Shown: piece after piece, positions 37,334 through 46,628 of the stretch | How positions within the stretch are numbered: the stretch's first letter is position 1 | Layout: each line of letters starts with the position of its first letter | NCBI RefSeq assembly: GCF_000014745.1 | Contig: NC_008347.1 | Location: 2,372,001-2,436,000, forward strand | Length of the DNA stretch: 64,000 nt | Direction of reading: 5' to 3' | Source: Maricaulis maris MCS10 | GTDB lineage: Bacteria; Pseudomonadota; Alphaproteobacteria; Caulobacterales; Maricaulaceae | Translations under genes and position numbers: made by a program | The notes under the pieces: model-generated | What the model was told of the DNA's origin: nothing | Databases searched by the model: none | What the model saw: only the letters and a program-made list of their open reading frames with translations

Positions 37334-38914
37334 TCATTCAGCCGCGTCTGCCGACGGCGTCCAGCGCAGGACCGGCTGGCGGGCAGCGCGGGTTTCGTCG
37401 AGACGCTTGGTCGGGGCGTGGACCGGAGCCGCCAGGAAGCGGCCCGTGTCACCGGCCTTGGCCGCGGTCGCGAGCGCATCGAGCACTTCGATGAAGCGAT
37501 CCAGACCGCTCATCGACTCGGTCTCGGTCGGCTCGATCAACATGGCACCATGGACGACCAGCGGGAAATACATGGTCATCGGATGATAGCCCTCATCGAT
37601 CATCGCCTTGGCGAAGTCGAGCGTGGTGACGCCCGTATCCTTGAGGAAGCGATCGTCAAACAGGGCCTCATGCATGCAGGTGCCCTCGAAGGCCACGGTC
37701 ATGACATGGCTGAGGCGGGCCTGGATGTAATTGGCATTGAGGACAGCATCCTCGGCGACCTGTTTGAGACCATCCGAGCCATGGCTCATCATGTAGGTCA
37801 GGGCGCGGGTGAACATGCCCATCTGGCCGTGGAAGGCCGCCATGCGGCCAAAGGGCGTGCCCTCGGCCTCGTCCATGTGCTCGACCAGGTCCCAGCCATC
37901 CTTCTCCGTCGCGACGACGTAAGGCACCGGAGCGAAGGGGGCCAGCGCTTCGGAAAGCACGGTCGGGCCGGAACCCGGGCCACCACCGCCATGCGGGGTG
38001 GAGAAAGTCTTGTGCAGATTGATATGCATGGCGTCGACGCCGAGATCACCCGGGCGGACCCGGCCGACAATGGCGTTGAAGTTCGCACCATCGCAGTAGA
38101 AATACCCGCCGGCCTCGTGGATCAAATCGGCAATCTCGCGAATGTCCCGCTCGAACAGGCCACACGTGTTGGGATTGGTCAGCATGATACCGGCGACATC
38201 TTCGCCGAGCTTGGCCTTGAAGGCCTCCATGTCGACACGACCGGTCTTGTCCGCCGGGATCTCGTCAACGGTAAAACCACACTGTACGGCGGTTGCGGGA
38301 TTGGTACCGTGGGCGCTTTCCGGAACGAGAATGCGGCGACGGCCGGTCTGGCCATCGGCATCCAGCTTGGCGCGGATCGCCATCATGCCGCAGAACTCGC
38401 CATGGGCACCGGCCTTCGGCGACAGGGCGACGGCGGGCATGTTGGTCAGCGTCATCAGCCAATGGGCCAGCTCGCCCATCACCTGATAGGCGCCCTGCAC
38501 CGTCGAGGCCGGCTGCAGCGGGTGCACATCGGCAAAGCCCGGCATCCGCGCGACCTTCTCGTTGAGACGCGGATTGTGCTTCATCGTGCACGAGCCAAGC
38601 GGGTAAAGGCCCAGATCGATGGCGTAATTCTTCCGCGACAGGCGCACATAGTGGCGCATGGTTTCCGGCTCGGCGAGACCGGGCAGGCCGATCGCATCCT
38701 TGCGCTCGAGACCGCCCAGACGTGTCTTGAGCCCCTTGGGCTCAGGCAGGTCAACGCCGCAGCGATCCATGCCACCGCGCTCGAAGATCAACGGTTCGGC
38801 CTGATCGAGACCACGGCTGCCGGAAATGGTGTCGGCATAGCCGCCGGTTGCCAGATTATCGGGGGCGATGTTCTCGGCCATGCGGGTGGGGCGTCCTTGG
38901 GTGTTCATCGACAT
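37334..38914 (-). CDS. gcvPB: Glycine dehydrogenase (P protein) subunit 2
   Basis: A 526-aa PLP enzyme half that decarboxylates glycine in the glycine cleavage system. The PLP lysine is residue 302 in INLHKTFSTPHGGGGPG. The start MSMNTQGRPTRM is behind the gcvPA stop by 2 bases. It works as a heterodimer with GcvPA and passes the aminomethyl group to lipoyl GcvH. It is the last gene of the riboswitch-controlled operon. Confidence 0.95.
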   Translation of the reverse strand: MSMNTQGRPTRMAENIAPDNLATGGYADTISGSRGLDQAEPLIFERGGMDRCGVDLPEPKGLKTRLGGLERKDAIGLPGLAEPETMRHYVRLSRKNYAIDLGLYPLGSCTMKHNPRLNEKVARMPGFADVHPLQPASTVQGAYQVMGELAHWLMTLTNMPAVALSPKAGAHGEFCGMMAIRAKLDADGQTGRRRILVPESAHGTNPATAVQCGFTVDEIPADKTGRVDMEAFKAKLGEDVAGIMLTNPNTCGLFERDIREIADLIHEAGGYFYCDGANFNAIVGRVRPGDLGVDAMHINLHKTFSTPHGGGGPGSGPTVLSEALAPFAPVPYVVATEKDGWDLVEHMDEAEGTPFGRMAAFHGQMGMFTRALTYMMSHGSDGLKQVAEDAVLNANYIQARLSHVMTVAFEGTCMHEALFDDRFLKDTGVTTLDFAKAMIDEGYHPMTMYFPLVVHGAMLIEPTETESMSGLDRFIEVLDALATAAKAGDTGRFLAAPVHAPTKRLDETRAARQPVLRWTPSADAAE

Positions 38915-38916
38915 GA

Positions 38917-40260
38917 TCAGAGCACTCCCGCGAGGGCCTTGGCGAAGACGGCGATGTCTTCCGGCGTATTGGTTTCAGTGGCGGCGATGATGAGATAATT
39001 CTCGAACCGGCCCGGATAGAGGCGGCTGGCGGGCACCCCGCCTAGCACGCCGAAGCGCGCCAGGTCATTGACCACCTGGTCGGCATTCTTCGGCAGCAGG
39101 ATGGTGAACTCGTTGAAGAAGGTCTCATTGACCAGCTCGACACCCGGCACGGCTGACAGGGCATCAGCCAGCTCGCAGGCGGTCTCGTGATTGAGACGGG
39201 CAAGCTGGGTCAGCCCCTTTTCGCCGAGCAGCGTCATGTGAATGGTCCAGGCCAGCGAGCACAGGCCGGCATTGGTGCAGATATTCGACGTCGCCTTGTC
39301 GCGCCGGATATGCTGCTCGCGGGTCGACAGGGTCAGCACATAGCCGCGGCGGCCATCGGCATCGATGGTCTCGCCGGCGAGGCGGCCCGGCATCTGGCGG
39401 ATGAAACGGCGATCATCCTTGCAGGCAAACAGGCCGACATAGGGCCCCCCAAAGTTCAGGCCGACACCGATCGACTGGCCCTCACCCACGGCAATGTCCG
39501 CGCCCATATGGCCGGGCGCCTCGACGAGGCCCAGCGACACCGCTTCGGTGAAGACGGCAATGACCAGCGCACCCTTCTCGTGGGCGATGCGCGAGACTTC
39601 GCGAAGATCGTGCAAGCGACCGAAAATGTCGGGCGTCTGGATGACGACGCAGGCAGTCGTGTCATCGATCTCGGCGATCACGGCGTCGAGATCGGCCGGG
39701 GCCGCGTCCGTCACGGATATCGACACATCGGAATACTTGGCCAGCGTCTGCGAGGCCTCGACATAATGCGGGTGAACCGAACCCGCCATCACGGCCTTGG
39801 TCCGCCGCGTGACACGGGCCGCCATCATGACCGCCTCGGCACAGGCCGTGGAACCGTCATACATGGAGGCATTGGCGACATCCATACCGGTCAGGAGCGC
39901 CACCTGGGTCTGGAATTCAAACAGGGTCTGCAGCGTCCCCTGTGAGATTTCCGGCTGGTAGGGCGTGTAAGCGGTCAGGAATTCCGAGCGCTGGATCAGA
40001 TGATCCACGGTCGCCGGGACATGGTGCTTGTAGGCGCCTGCCCCCACAAAGAAAGGCGCATGGCTGGCCGCGACATTGCGCGACGACATGGCCGCCAAGG
40101 CCCGTTCGACCTGCAGCTCGGTCTGCTTGGTCGGCAGGTCAATCAGGCCATCCAGACGCGCCGCTTCCGGCACATCGGTGAAAAGGTCGTCGATGGAGGC
40201 CACGCCGATCGCATCGAGCATGGCCTTGCGGTCGGTATCTGTGTGGGGGAGGTATCGCAT
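38917..40260 (-). CDS. gcvPA: Glycine dehydrogenase (P protein) subunit 1
   Basis: A 447-aa partner of GcvPB, normal length. It begins [19 protein letters not shown] and contains [17 protein letters not shown] and [20 protein letters not shown], both typical of this subunit. I chose the ATG at 40260; the longer open frame upstream would run through the 68-aa gene. It lies 4 bases after that gene's stop. Confidence 0.95.
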   Translation of the reverse strand: MRYLPHTDTDRKAMLDAIGVASIDDLFTDVPEAARLDGLIDLPTKQTELQVERALAAMSSRNVAASHAPFFVGAGAYKHHVPATVDHLIQRSEFLTAYTPYQPEISQGTLQTLFEFQTQVALLTGMDVANASMYDGSTACAEAVMMAARVTRRTKAVMAGSVHPHYVEASQTLAKYSDVSISVTDAAPADLDAVIAEIDDTTACVVIQTPDIFGRLHDLREVSRIAHEKGALVIAVFTEAVSLGLVEAPGHMGADIAVGEGQSIGVGLNFGGPYVGLFACKDDRRFIRQMPGRLAGETIDADGRRGYVLTLSTREQHIRRDKATSNICTNAGLCSLAWTIHMTLLGEKGLTQLARLNHETACELADALSAVPGVELVNETFFNEFTILLPKNADQVVNDLARFGVLGGVPASRLYPGRFENYLIIAATETNTPEDIAVFAKALAGVL

Positions 40261-40264
40261 CAAG

Positions 40265-40471
40265 CTACTCCGGCTTGGTTTTATCGGAGGATGATTCATC
40301 AGCCGTTTCCGAATGACGGCTGTACAGCATGACAATGACTGGGATGGCGGCGGCAATGCCGAGAAGGATGGCAAACCACACCGCAGGACTCTCCCTCAAC
40401 GCAAACGCGAAGATCGCAAAGACAACGACCAGCGAAGGGAAGAGGTGCTTCAAACGGAGCAGATTGCGCAT
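40265..40471 (-). CDS. 68-aa membrane protein within the gcv operon
   Basis: A short protein with two hydrophobic stretches ([16 protein letters not shown] and [20 protein letters not shown]) and a charged C-terminal tail rich in Ser, Asp and Lys. It lies between gcvH (9 bases) and gcvPA (4 bases), so it is co-transcribed with them. I know no family. Its position inside a soluble-enzyme operon is unusual. Confidence 0.65.
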   Translation of the reverse strand: MRNLLRLKHLFPSLVVVFAIFAFALRESPAVWFAILLGIAAAIPVIVMLYSRHSETADESSSDKTKPE

Positions 40472-40480
40472 CTTCGCGCC

Positions 40481-40846
40481 CTAAGCCGTGTGTGCGGTGT
40501 AGGCGGCTTCGTCCATCAGGCCGTCGAGCTGGGAGGCGTCGGTGAGCTTGATCTTGACGAACCAGCCCTCGCCGGTGGCGTCTTCATTAACCTTGGCCGG
40601 CTCGCCTTCGAGGGCGTCATTGATGGCGGTGATCTCGCCATCGACCGGGGCGTAAACCTCGGAAGCCGCCTTCACGGATTCGACAACGGCGAACTCATCG
40701 CCCTTGGCGAGGGTCTTGCCGACTTCCGGCAATTCGACAAAGACGACATCGCCGAGCTGGCCGGCAGCGTAGGCGGTGATGCCGACGGTGGCGATATCGC
40801 CGTCAACGGTGATCCATTCATGGTCTTCGGTGTAACGCGTGGTCAT
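40481..40846 (-). CDS. gcvH: Glycine cleavage system H protein
   Basis: A 121-aa carrier whose lipoylated Lys-59 sits in [18 protein letters not shown]. It shuttles the aminomethyl group between the P, T and L proteins. It begins [17 protein letters not shown]. An AGGAG precedes its ATG. Confidence 0.96.
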   Translation of the reverse strand: MTTRYTEDHEWITVDGDIATVGITAYAAGQLGDVVFVELPEVGKTLAKGDEFAVVESVKAASEVYAPVDGEITAINDALEGEPAKVNEDATGEGWFVKIKLTDASQLDGLMDEAAYTAHTA

Positions 40847-40882
40847 GGGTTAAATCTCCTGCCCCAGAAAGATGATCGGGCC

Positions 40883-41980
40883 TCAGCCCCGATAGAAATT
40901 CGCCGGTACGAACGGCAATTTGGTGATGATGGCGGCGCGCGGCTTGCCGCGCACAAGAATGTCGACTTCGGTGCCCGGTGCCATGAAGTCGCGATCCACA
41001 TAGCCCATGGCGACCGGACCGCTCACGGTCGGGCCGAAGCCGCCGGAGGTCACGATACCGATGATATTGCCCGACTTGTCGGCGATCTCGGCGCCTTCGC
41101 GGGCCGGAGCGCCGGTCAGCGTCAGGCCGACCCGCTTCTGACAGGTCTTCTCTTCGATCTGTGTGGCGATCACGTCGGCGCCCGGGAAATCGCCGCGCTC
41201 GCGGCGGGTCTTGGCCAGGGCCCAGATCAGGGAGGCTTCAACCGCGGTGCGGTTTTCGTCCATGTCATGGCCATACAGGCAGAGCCCGGCTTCCAGACGC
41301 AGGCTGTCGCGGGCGCCAAGTCCGATGGCGGCGACTTCGTCCTGGGCCAGCAGCAGGCGGGCAATGCGATCAGCATCAGCCTCGGGGATTGAAATCTCGA
41401 ACCCGTCCTCGCCGGTATAGCCCGAGCGCGACATCATCACTTCGACGCCGTCCAGCGTGAACAGGCCGCACTGCATGAAGACCATCTTGCAGGCCTGAGG
41501 GCACAGCCGCGCCATGACGTCCTTCGCCGCTGGCCCCTGCAACGCCAGAAGCGCGCGCTCGGGGATGCGGGTCAGCGTGCCCTTGCCGGCCGTTGCCGCT
41601 TCGATATGGGCGAAATCGGCGTCCTTGGTCGCCGCGTTGACGACCAGATAGATGCCATTGCCGTCCGGGCGGGAGACCATCAGGTCGTCGCGGATGCCGC
41701 CACGCTCATTTGGCAAAAGTGTATATTTCTGTTCGCCGGCGCCGATCTCGGAGAGATCGCAAGTCAGCAGGGCTTCCAGCGCCGCCTCATCACCGACATA
41801 GCGCGCCTGGCCCATGTGGGAGACGTCGAACAGGCCGGCCTGTTCACGGCAATGCTTGTGCTCGCCCATGATACCCAGCGGGTATTGGACCGGCATGTCA
41901 TAGCCGGCGAAGGGGACCATCTTGCCGCCAAGCTCGACATGGAGGGCGTGGAGCGGTGTCTTGTGAAGCGTTTCGGTCAT
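40883..41980 (-). CDS. gcvT: Glycine cleavage system T protein (aminomethyltransferase)
   Basis: A 365-aa enzyme that transfers the methylene unit to tetrahydrofolate and releases ammonia. It begins MTETLHKTPLHALHVELGGK and has the GcvT blocks VPFAGYDMPVQYP and RSGYTGEDGFEISI. The ATG at 41980 has AAGGA six bases before it. The longer upstream frame is the riboswitch leader and is not coding. It is the first gene of the operon. Confidence 0.95.
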   Translation of the reverse strand: MTETLHKTPLHALHVELGGKMVPFAGYDMPVQYPLGIMGEHKHCREQAGLFDVSHMGQARYVGDEAALEALLTCDLSEIGAGEQKYTLLPNERGGIRDDLMVSRPDGNGIYLVVNAATKDADFAHIEAATAGKGTLTRIPERALLALQGPAAKDVMARLCPQACKMVFMQCGLFTLDGVEVMMSRSGYTGEDGFEISIPEADADRIARLLLAQDEVAAIGLGARDSLRLEAGLCLYGHDMDENRTAVEASLIWALAKTRRERGDFPGADVIATQIEEKTCQKRVGLTLTGAPAREGAEIADKSGNIIGIVTSGGFGPTVSGPVAMGYVDRDFMAPGTEVDILVRGKPRAAIITKLPFVPANFYRG

Positions 41981-42040
41981 CTCGGGTCCTTGCAAGGGTG
42001 CGATCCTGCACGCCCGGCAAGGCCTGCAAGCTGATCGCCC

Positions 42041-42249
42041 CCGCTGTCCCGAATACCTGAGAGATTCCGTGCGCGCCGTGGATGCCCCCCGATCGGGACC
42101 GGCCGCACTTGCTCCGTCGGTGGGGCGAAGGTGTTGATCCCTCACCCGCTTTCCAGCGTTTGTCTCTCCCGCGGTCCCTTGGCCTGAGCGTTTCCGGGGC
42201 GGTTGCGCCTTCGGCGCCGGCATATTCGCCGGTCTCTCCCGCGGGGAGT
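42041..42249 (-). ncRNA. Tandem glycine riboswitch
   Basis: Two glycine aptamers on the minus strand ahead of gcvT. Aptamer 1 (about 42249-42174) shows GGGAGAGACC, GCCGAAGGCGCAACC, ACGCTCAGGCC and AGGGACCG. Aptamer 2 (about 42173-42041) shows GGGAGAGACA, CACCGACGGAGCAAG, ATCTCTCAGGTATT and GGGACAGCGG. These are the conserved core segments of the class, in order and twice. Between aptamer 2 and gcvT, CCTTGC (42022-42017) is exactly complementary to GCAAGG (41993-41988), which overlaps the gcvT ribosome-binding site. Translational control is therefore plausible. Confidence 0.93.
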
Positions 42250-42296
42250 TTGGTCCCGCTTGACCCGGTTTCATGCGGGTTTCGCAGTTGCAGCGG

Positions 42297-42324
42297 ACTT
42301 TATGATTCCGCGACCGAGAGTCAA
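42297..42324 (-). promoter_or_regulatory. Predicted gcv operon promoter with internal GANTC site
   Basis: On the minus strand TTGACT (42324-42319), a 16-base spacer, and TAAAGT (42302-42297), about 47 bases upstream of the riboswitch. The spacer contains GATTC (42304-42308), a CcrM methylation site directly beside the -10. Confidence 0.55.
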
Positions 42325-42433
42325 TGTCCGGCGGCGGTGAAATCGGTTGCGGCAACGCGGCAGGGTCTGCGATCAGGCTGGCGAACCGGGAGCAGCTCCT
42401 CACGGGGGGAAGCGGCCCTCTCCATTTGTTTTG

Positions 42434-43039
42434 CTATTGTGGCGCTTTCGGCTGGGTGCGGCCCGGCCATGCGAAGGTCCGGGTGAGGTCAGAATGCATC
42501 GCCAGCTCATGCGCAGGCGATTGATTTGGCGGCACTCCGAGAACCAGCTGGACGCCCGCCTTGCGCGCATGCTTCATGGCCGGCACGCAATCAGTATCGT
42601 TTGAAATCAGGACGATCCGTTCGACCTTGGGGCCATTCGAGAGGGTCGCCATATCGAGTCCGATTCTCATATCGACTCCCTTTTGCTCAAAATCCGGCGC
42701 AAAATCCTGATCACTCAACGCCCTTCCGGACACGGGAATTTTCCGCGGTTTGAAGCCGCGAAACTTCAACACGCCTTTGCGCACTGCGAAAAAGTCCTTC
42801 CGCGCCAGGTCGTCCAGCCACTTGCCGGATTTCGAAAACTCCTTGTCTTCGCCGGACACTGGAAGCTGAACGGTGCCGGTAAATGGCTCGCAATCATAAT
42901 AGAGCGCGCGCAAGAGCGTTTCACGGTCTGAAACAACGCAATGTGCCAGATTCTCAATAAAGTCGGGATTGTAGGAATGACCGTCCTTGCGGGCCAGGAC
43001 GCGGGTAAAGCCACCATCGATCAAAACCGCAACCTTCAT
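42434..43039 (-). CDS. NYN-domain (PIN-like) putative ribonuclease
   Basis: A 201-aa protein of the NYN/LabA-like (DUF88) family. Acidic residues expected at a metal site are visible in VAVLIDGGF (start), GVDMRIGLDMA (middle) and LISNDTDCVPAMKHAR. Members are predicted RNases, some acting in RNA turnover or defence, but the substrate here is unknown. It is a single gene without a visible partner, between the gcv riboswitch and argS. It has a GGAGG site and its own predicted promoter after the argS terminator. Confidence 0.82.
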   Translation of the reverse strand: MKVAVLIDGGFTRVLARKDGHSYNPDFIENLAHCVVSDRETLLRALYYDCEPFTGTVQLPVSGEDKEFSKSGKWLDDLARKDFFAVRKGVLKFRGFKPRKIPVSGRALSDQDFAPDFEQKGVDMRIGLDMATLSNGPKVERIVLISNDTDCVPAMKHARKAGVQLVLGVPPNQSPAHELAMHSDLTRTFAWPGRTQPKAPQ

Positions 43040-43057
43040 TTTGCCCTCCGCAAAATG

Positions 43058-43086
43058 AATCTACTTAAGGTTGCCAAGGCTAGCAA
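43058..43086 (-). promoter_or_regulatory. Predicted promoter of the NYN gene, -10 overlaps GANTC
   Basis: TTGCTA (43086-43081), a 17-base spacer, TAGATT (43063-43058) on the minus strand, 19 bases before the ATG. The -10 overlaps GATTC (43061-43057 on the minus strand), a GANTC site. Confidence 0.45.
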
Positions 43087-43087
43087 T

Positions 43088-43115
43088 AAAAAGCCCCCGC
43101 ACAAAGTGCGAGGGC
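43088..43115 (-). terminator. Intrinsic terminator of argS
   Basis: On the minus strand GCCCTCGCAC, loop TTT, GTGCGGGGGC, then TTTTT. This makes a 10-bp stem with one G-U pair and a U tract, about 80 bases after the argS stop. Confidence 0.9.
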
Positions 43116-43197
43116 CGAAATACATGCCCGCCTACGAGCGTAACGGAATGTCTTGTTGGATAGTCAGATATCATCAAGGTGTCAAGAATCCGGCGAG

Positions 43198-44964
43198 CTA
43201 CATCCGCTCCGGCGCTTCCAGTCCCAACAGGCCCAGGCAGAGCTCAAGCTGTTTCAGCGTCGCTTCGGCCAGGGCCAGGCGGGAGGCTTTCACCGCATCG
43301 TCTTCGGCGACAAGTACCGGGCAGGCGGAATAGAATTTCGAGAAGGCCTGGGCCAGGGTGAAGGCGTGGTCGCACAGCGCGTTGGGGGCCCGATTGTCGG
43401 CCGCGTTGTCGAGCGCCGCACCGAAGGCATCGAGGCAGAGGACAAGATCACGTTCCTCCTGCGCATCGACGAGGATCTCACCCGGCGTCACACCAGCCTC
43501 GGCGGCCCGGCGCATCAGGGATTTCACCCGCACGGCGGCATAAAGGAGATAAGGACCGGTCTTGCCTTCAAAACTGGTGAAACGGTCGAGATCGAAGACG
43601 TAGTTGGTGGTCCGGTAGTTCTGCAGATCGGCGAACTTGATCGCCGCGAGCCCGACCATGCGGGCCACACGGGCATGTTCCTCGGCGCTGACATCGGCCG
43701 CGAGACCCGCCTCCTTGAGGCGTTCATCGGCCCGCTCGATGGCACTGGCGATCAGGTCGGCGAGACGGAAGGTCCCGCCATCGCGCGTCCGCAGGCGCTT
43801 GCCATCCGTGCCGTTGACCGTCCCGAATTTCACATGTTCCAGCGCACCCTCTTCGGCGAGGCCGGCCTTCTCGGCAGCGCGGAAGACCTGCTCGAAATGA
43901 TCGCCCTGGGCCAGATCGACGACATAAAGGGTCAGGTCCGGATCGACCGACTGCTTGCGGTCGAGAATGGTAGCCAGATCAGTGGTGCCATAGAGTGCCG
44001 CGCCGGTCTTGGAGACCAGGATCAACGGTGCCAGTTCTTTCTTGTCGCCGTCGCGGGCGACGCGGACGATCAGGGCACCCTCGCTCTCCTCGGCCACGCC
44101 GCGGGCCTTGAAGTCCTCGACCAGGCCGGGGATCAGGGGATCGACATCGCTTTCGCCTTTCCACAGGTCGAAATGCACACCCAGCGCACCAAAATCGCGT
44201 TTCAGGGCGGCGACCGAGACATCGATGAAATGACGCAGCAGGGCGCGATAGCCGGGGCGGCCGGCCTGAAGCTCGGCGGTCGCACTGCGCGAGATTTCCA
44301 GCCGTTCCGGACCGGCCTTGGCCTTGACCGAGGCTTGCGGATAGAGGCGGGCGAGATCCTCGATCGTGACCGGCGGTTCGGACGGATAACCATCTGTGAT
44401 CGCCGCGTCGAAATAGACGAGGTCCGGCTGTTCTTCATGCAGCTCGGTGATGAGATGGCCCATCTGCAGGCCCCAGTCTCCGAGATGGATATCGGAGACC
44501 ACCGTGTCGCCGCGAAAGCGGAACAAGCGCTGCAGGCTGTCCCCCAGGACTGAGGAGCGCAGATGGCCGACATGCATCGGCTTGGCGACATTGGGTCCGC
44601 CGAAATCAATCATCACGGTCCGGGGCGCAGCGGCCAGCGGCGCGCCGGCGCGGTCATCGCCGGCGATCTCGGCCGCGCGCTCGCCATACAAGTGCTCGGC
44701 CGGACGCAGATTGATGAAGCCGGGACCGGCGATCTCGGCGGCACCGATCTGCGGAATACCGTGCAGCGCCTCGATCAGCTTGGCCGCCAATTCGCGCGGA
44801 TTGGTCTTGGCCTGCTTGGCCGCCGGCATGGCGCCATTGCACTGGAAGGGAAAGACTTCCGGCTTCTGCTTGGACGGGCTCACACGGCCCAGCTCACGCG
44901 GAAGCTCAAGGGAAGCAAACGCGTCGCCCAGCACGGCGCTGAGCTGATCGGCAATAGACGGCAT
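43198..44964 (-). CDS. argS: Arginyl-tRNA synthetase
   Basis: A 588-aa class I synthetase. The HIGH motif is HVGH (131-134) in KPMHVGHLRSSVLGD, following VMIDFGGPNVAKP. The KMSKS-equivalent is degenerate (GKRLRTRDGG), as in many ArgRS. The C-terminal DALR anticodon domain has YLLYAAVRVKSLMRRA. The gene lies 4 bases after an upstream lipoprotein gene. Confidence 0.96.
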   Translation of the reverse strand: MPSIADQLSAVLGDAFASLELPRELGRVSPSKQKPEVFPFQCNGAMPAAKQAKTNPRELAAKLIEALHGIPQIGAAEIAGPGFINLRPAEHLYGERAAEIAGDDRAGAPLAAAPRTVMIDFGGPNVAKPMHVGHLRSSVLGDSLQRLFRFRGDTVVSDIHLGDWGLQMGHLITELHEEQPDLVYFDAAITDGYPSEPPVTIEDLARLYPQASVKAKAGPERLEISRSATAELQAGRPGYRALLRHFIDVSVAALKRDFGALGVHFDLWKGESDVDPLIPGLVEDFKARGVAEESEGALIVRVARDGDKKELAPLILVSKTGAALYGTTDLATILDRKQSVDPDLTLYVVDLAQGDHFEQVFRAAEKAGLAEEGALEHVKFGTVNGTDGKRLRTRDGGTFRLADLIASAIERADERLKEAGLAADVSAEEHARVARMVGLAAIKFADLQNYRTTNYVFDLDRFTSFEGKTGPYLLYAAVRVKSLMRRAAEAGVTPGEILVDAQEERDLVLCLDAFGAALDNAADNRAPNALCDHAFTLAQAFSKFYSACPVLVAEDDAVKASRLALAEATLKQLELCLGLLGLEAPERM

Positions 44965-44968
44965 GGGT

Positions 44969-45547
44969 TCAGTCCTGGCCGGCTGCCACGCGGAAACGCT
45001 GGCCGGAGCGATTGAAAGCGATCTGTTCCTCGGTCAGCTCAAAGCCGACGAGGATCTCGAAATTGACGCCCGACGTGCCTTCATTGGCGCGCGGGATGGA
45101 GATGGCATCGATCGTCTCGGTGCGGAAGACCCGGTCTTCCCCGGCCGGGAAGCGGACGCTGACCGGGAAAATCTCCTTGGCCATCACGGCCATGTCGCGG
45201 CGGGTGACGGCGACGAAGAACTCGTAGGTCCGCTCGCTGCCCTGCGCTGCCGGGCCGCGACCAAAGCCGAAATCGATCTCCAGATTGGCCAGGATCGGAC
45301 GCTCGCCATAATAGCTGCACAGCGAACGGACAGCCAGGATCTCGCCGGTGAAACCGACATTCTCGTAGATGACTTCGTCATTGCGCAGTTCAACGATCCG
45401 GTGGGCGTCGTACAGGGACAGGGCCGACGGGCACGGGCCGGCATTCGGCTCCGGTTCGGACAGCACTTCTTGTACGCTCTGGCAGGAGGTCAGCAGGCCC
45501 GCCATCGCGGCGATGGCGGCAAAAGAACGCACGGATTTGAACAACAT
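44969..45547 (-). CDS. Conserved hypothetical lipoprotein
   Basis: A 192-aa protein with a lipoprotein signal ([22 protein letters not shown]) and a beta-rich mature domain ([16 protein letters not shown], then [12 protein letters not shown]). I recognise no named domain. It is immediately upstream of argS (4-base gap), so it is transcribed with argS, and is divergent from ispH. It is probably anchored in the cell envelope. Confidence 0.75.
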   Translation of the reverse strand: MLFKSVRSFAAIAAMAGLLTSCQSVQEVLSEPEPNAGPCPSALSLYDAHRIVELRNDEVIYENVGFTGEILAVRSLCSYYGERPILANLEIDFGFGRGPAAQGSERTYEFFVAVTRRDMAVMAKEIFPVSVRFPAGEDRVFRTETIDAISIPRANEGTSGVNFEILVGFELTEEQIAFNRSGQRFRVAAGQD

Positions 45548-45666
45548 TATGTACTACCTGTCCTGGAAGCAGTCCCGGCCGCTGGCTTGGGACCGGGCTC
45601 TTTGTTACGACGGTCATACGATGGCGATGCCGCTTCCGCAACGCCATCGCTGAAGGAGAGACGAGC

Positions 45667-46617
45667 GTGACTGCGACACCCCGCCCCCCGCTGACCATCC
45701 TGCGCGCGGCTCCGCGCGGTTTCTGTGCCGGTGTGGACCGTGCAATCCAGATCGTCGAGCGCGCGATCGAGCGCTTCGGCGCACCGGTCTATGTGCGCCA
45801 CGAGATCGTTCACAACCGGCATGTCGTGGAGCGCCTGGAAGCGCTGGGCGCTGTCTTCGTGGAAGAATTGGACGAATGCCCCACCGACCGCCCGGTCGTG
45901 TTCTCTGCCCACGGCGTGGCCAAGGCGGTGCCCGCCGAAGCCAAGCGCCGCGAGATGATCTATGTCGACGCCACCTGCCCGCTTGTGTCCAAGGTCCATG
46001 TCGAGGCGGAACGCCATTTCGCCAATGGCGATGAGATCATCCTGATTGGTCATGCCGGGCACCCCGAAGTTGTCGGCACGATGGGGCAACTGCCGGATGG
46101 GGCCATCAGCCTGGTCGAGACGGTGGCCGACGCCGAGCGCTTCGAGCCGAATGACCCCAGTCGCATCGCCTTCGTCACGCAGACCACCCTGTCAGTCGAC
46201 GATACCTCGGCGATCGTGCAGGCATTGCAGGCCCGCTTCCCGGACATGAAGGCGCCGCACAAGGAAGACATTTGCTATGCGACCACCAACCGCCAGGCCG
46301 CCGTCAAGGCGATGGCGCCGCGCAGTGATATCGTCTTCGTGATTGGCTCGCCGAACTCGTCCAATTCCGTGCGGCTGGTCGAGGTCGCCCAGCGAGCCGG
46401 CGCGCGCGCGGCGGCCCTTGTCTCCTGCGCGGATGATGTCGACTGGAGCTCGCTCGGCTCGATTCGCACGGTTGGAATCACGGCCGGCGCGTCGGCGCCT
46501 GAGGATCTGGTCGAAGGACTGATCGAGGCCTTCCGCACGCGGTTTGACGTCCAGTTGGAGGATATTCGCGTGACGGACGAGGATGTCGTGTTCAAACTGC
46601 CTCGCGCCGTAGCCTGA
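45667..46617 (+). CDS. ispH: 4-hydroxy-3-methylbut-2-enyl diphosphate reductase
   Basis: A 316-aa iron-sulfur enzyme, last step of the MEP pathway, making IPP and DMAPP. The three cluster Cys are 20 ([10 protein letters not shown]), 104 ([10 protein letters not shown]) and 203 (ICYATTNRQ). It starts with GTG behind GGAG. The leader contains an 8-bp inverted repeat (45619-45626 and 45642-45649). Confidence 0.96.
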   Translation: MTATPRPPLTILRAAPRGFCAGVDRAIQIVERAIERFGAPVYVRHEIVHNRHVVERLEALGAVFVEELDECPTDRPVVFSAHGVAKAVPAEAKRREMIYVDATCPLVSKVHVEAERHFANGDEIILIGHAGHPEVVGTMGQLPDGAISLVETVADAERFEPNDPSRIAFVTQTTLSVDDTSAIVQALQARFPDMKAPHKEDICYATTNRQAAVKAMAPRSDIVFVIGSPNSSNSVRLVEVAQRAGARAAALVSCADDVDWSSLGSIRTVGITAGASAPEDLVEGLIEAFRTRFDVQLEDIRVTDEDVVFKLPRAVA

Positions 46618-46628
46618 GGATAGACGAC

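Noticed and set aside
37058-38998. A 646-codon plus-strand frame
   Set aside because: Antisense shadow of gcvPB, which carries the PLP-lysine motif.
42041-42403. A 140-residue N-terminal extension of gcvT
   Set aside because: It covers the glycine riboswitch. GcvT alignment starts at 41980 behind a good ribosome-binding site.
42434-43039. NYN gene as part of a toxin-antitoxin or defence pair
   Set aside because: No small partner gene lies on either side; the neighbours are argS with its terminator and the gcv riboswitch.
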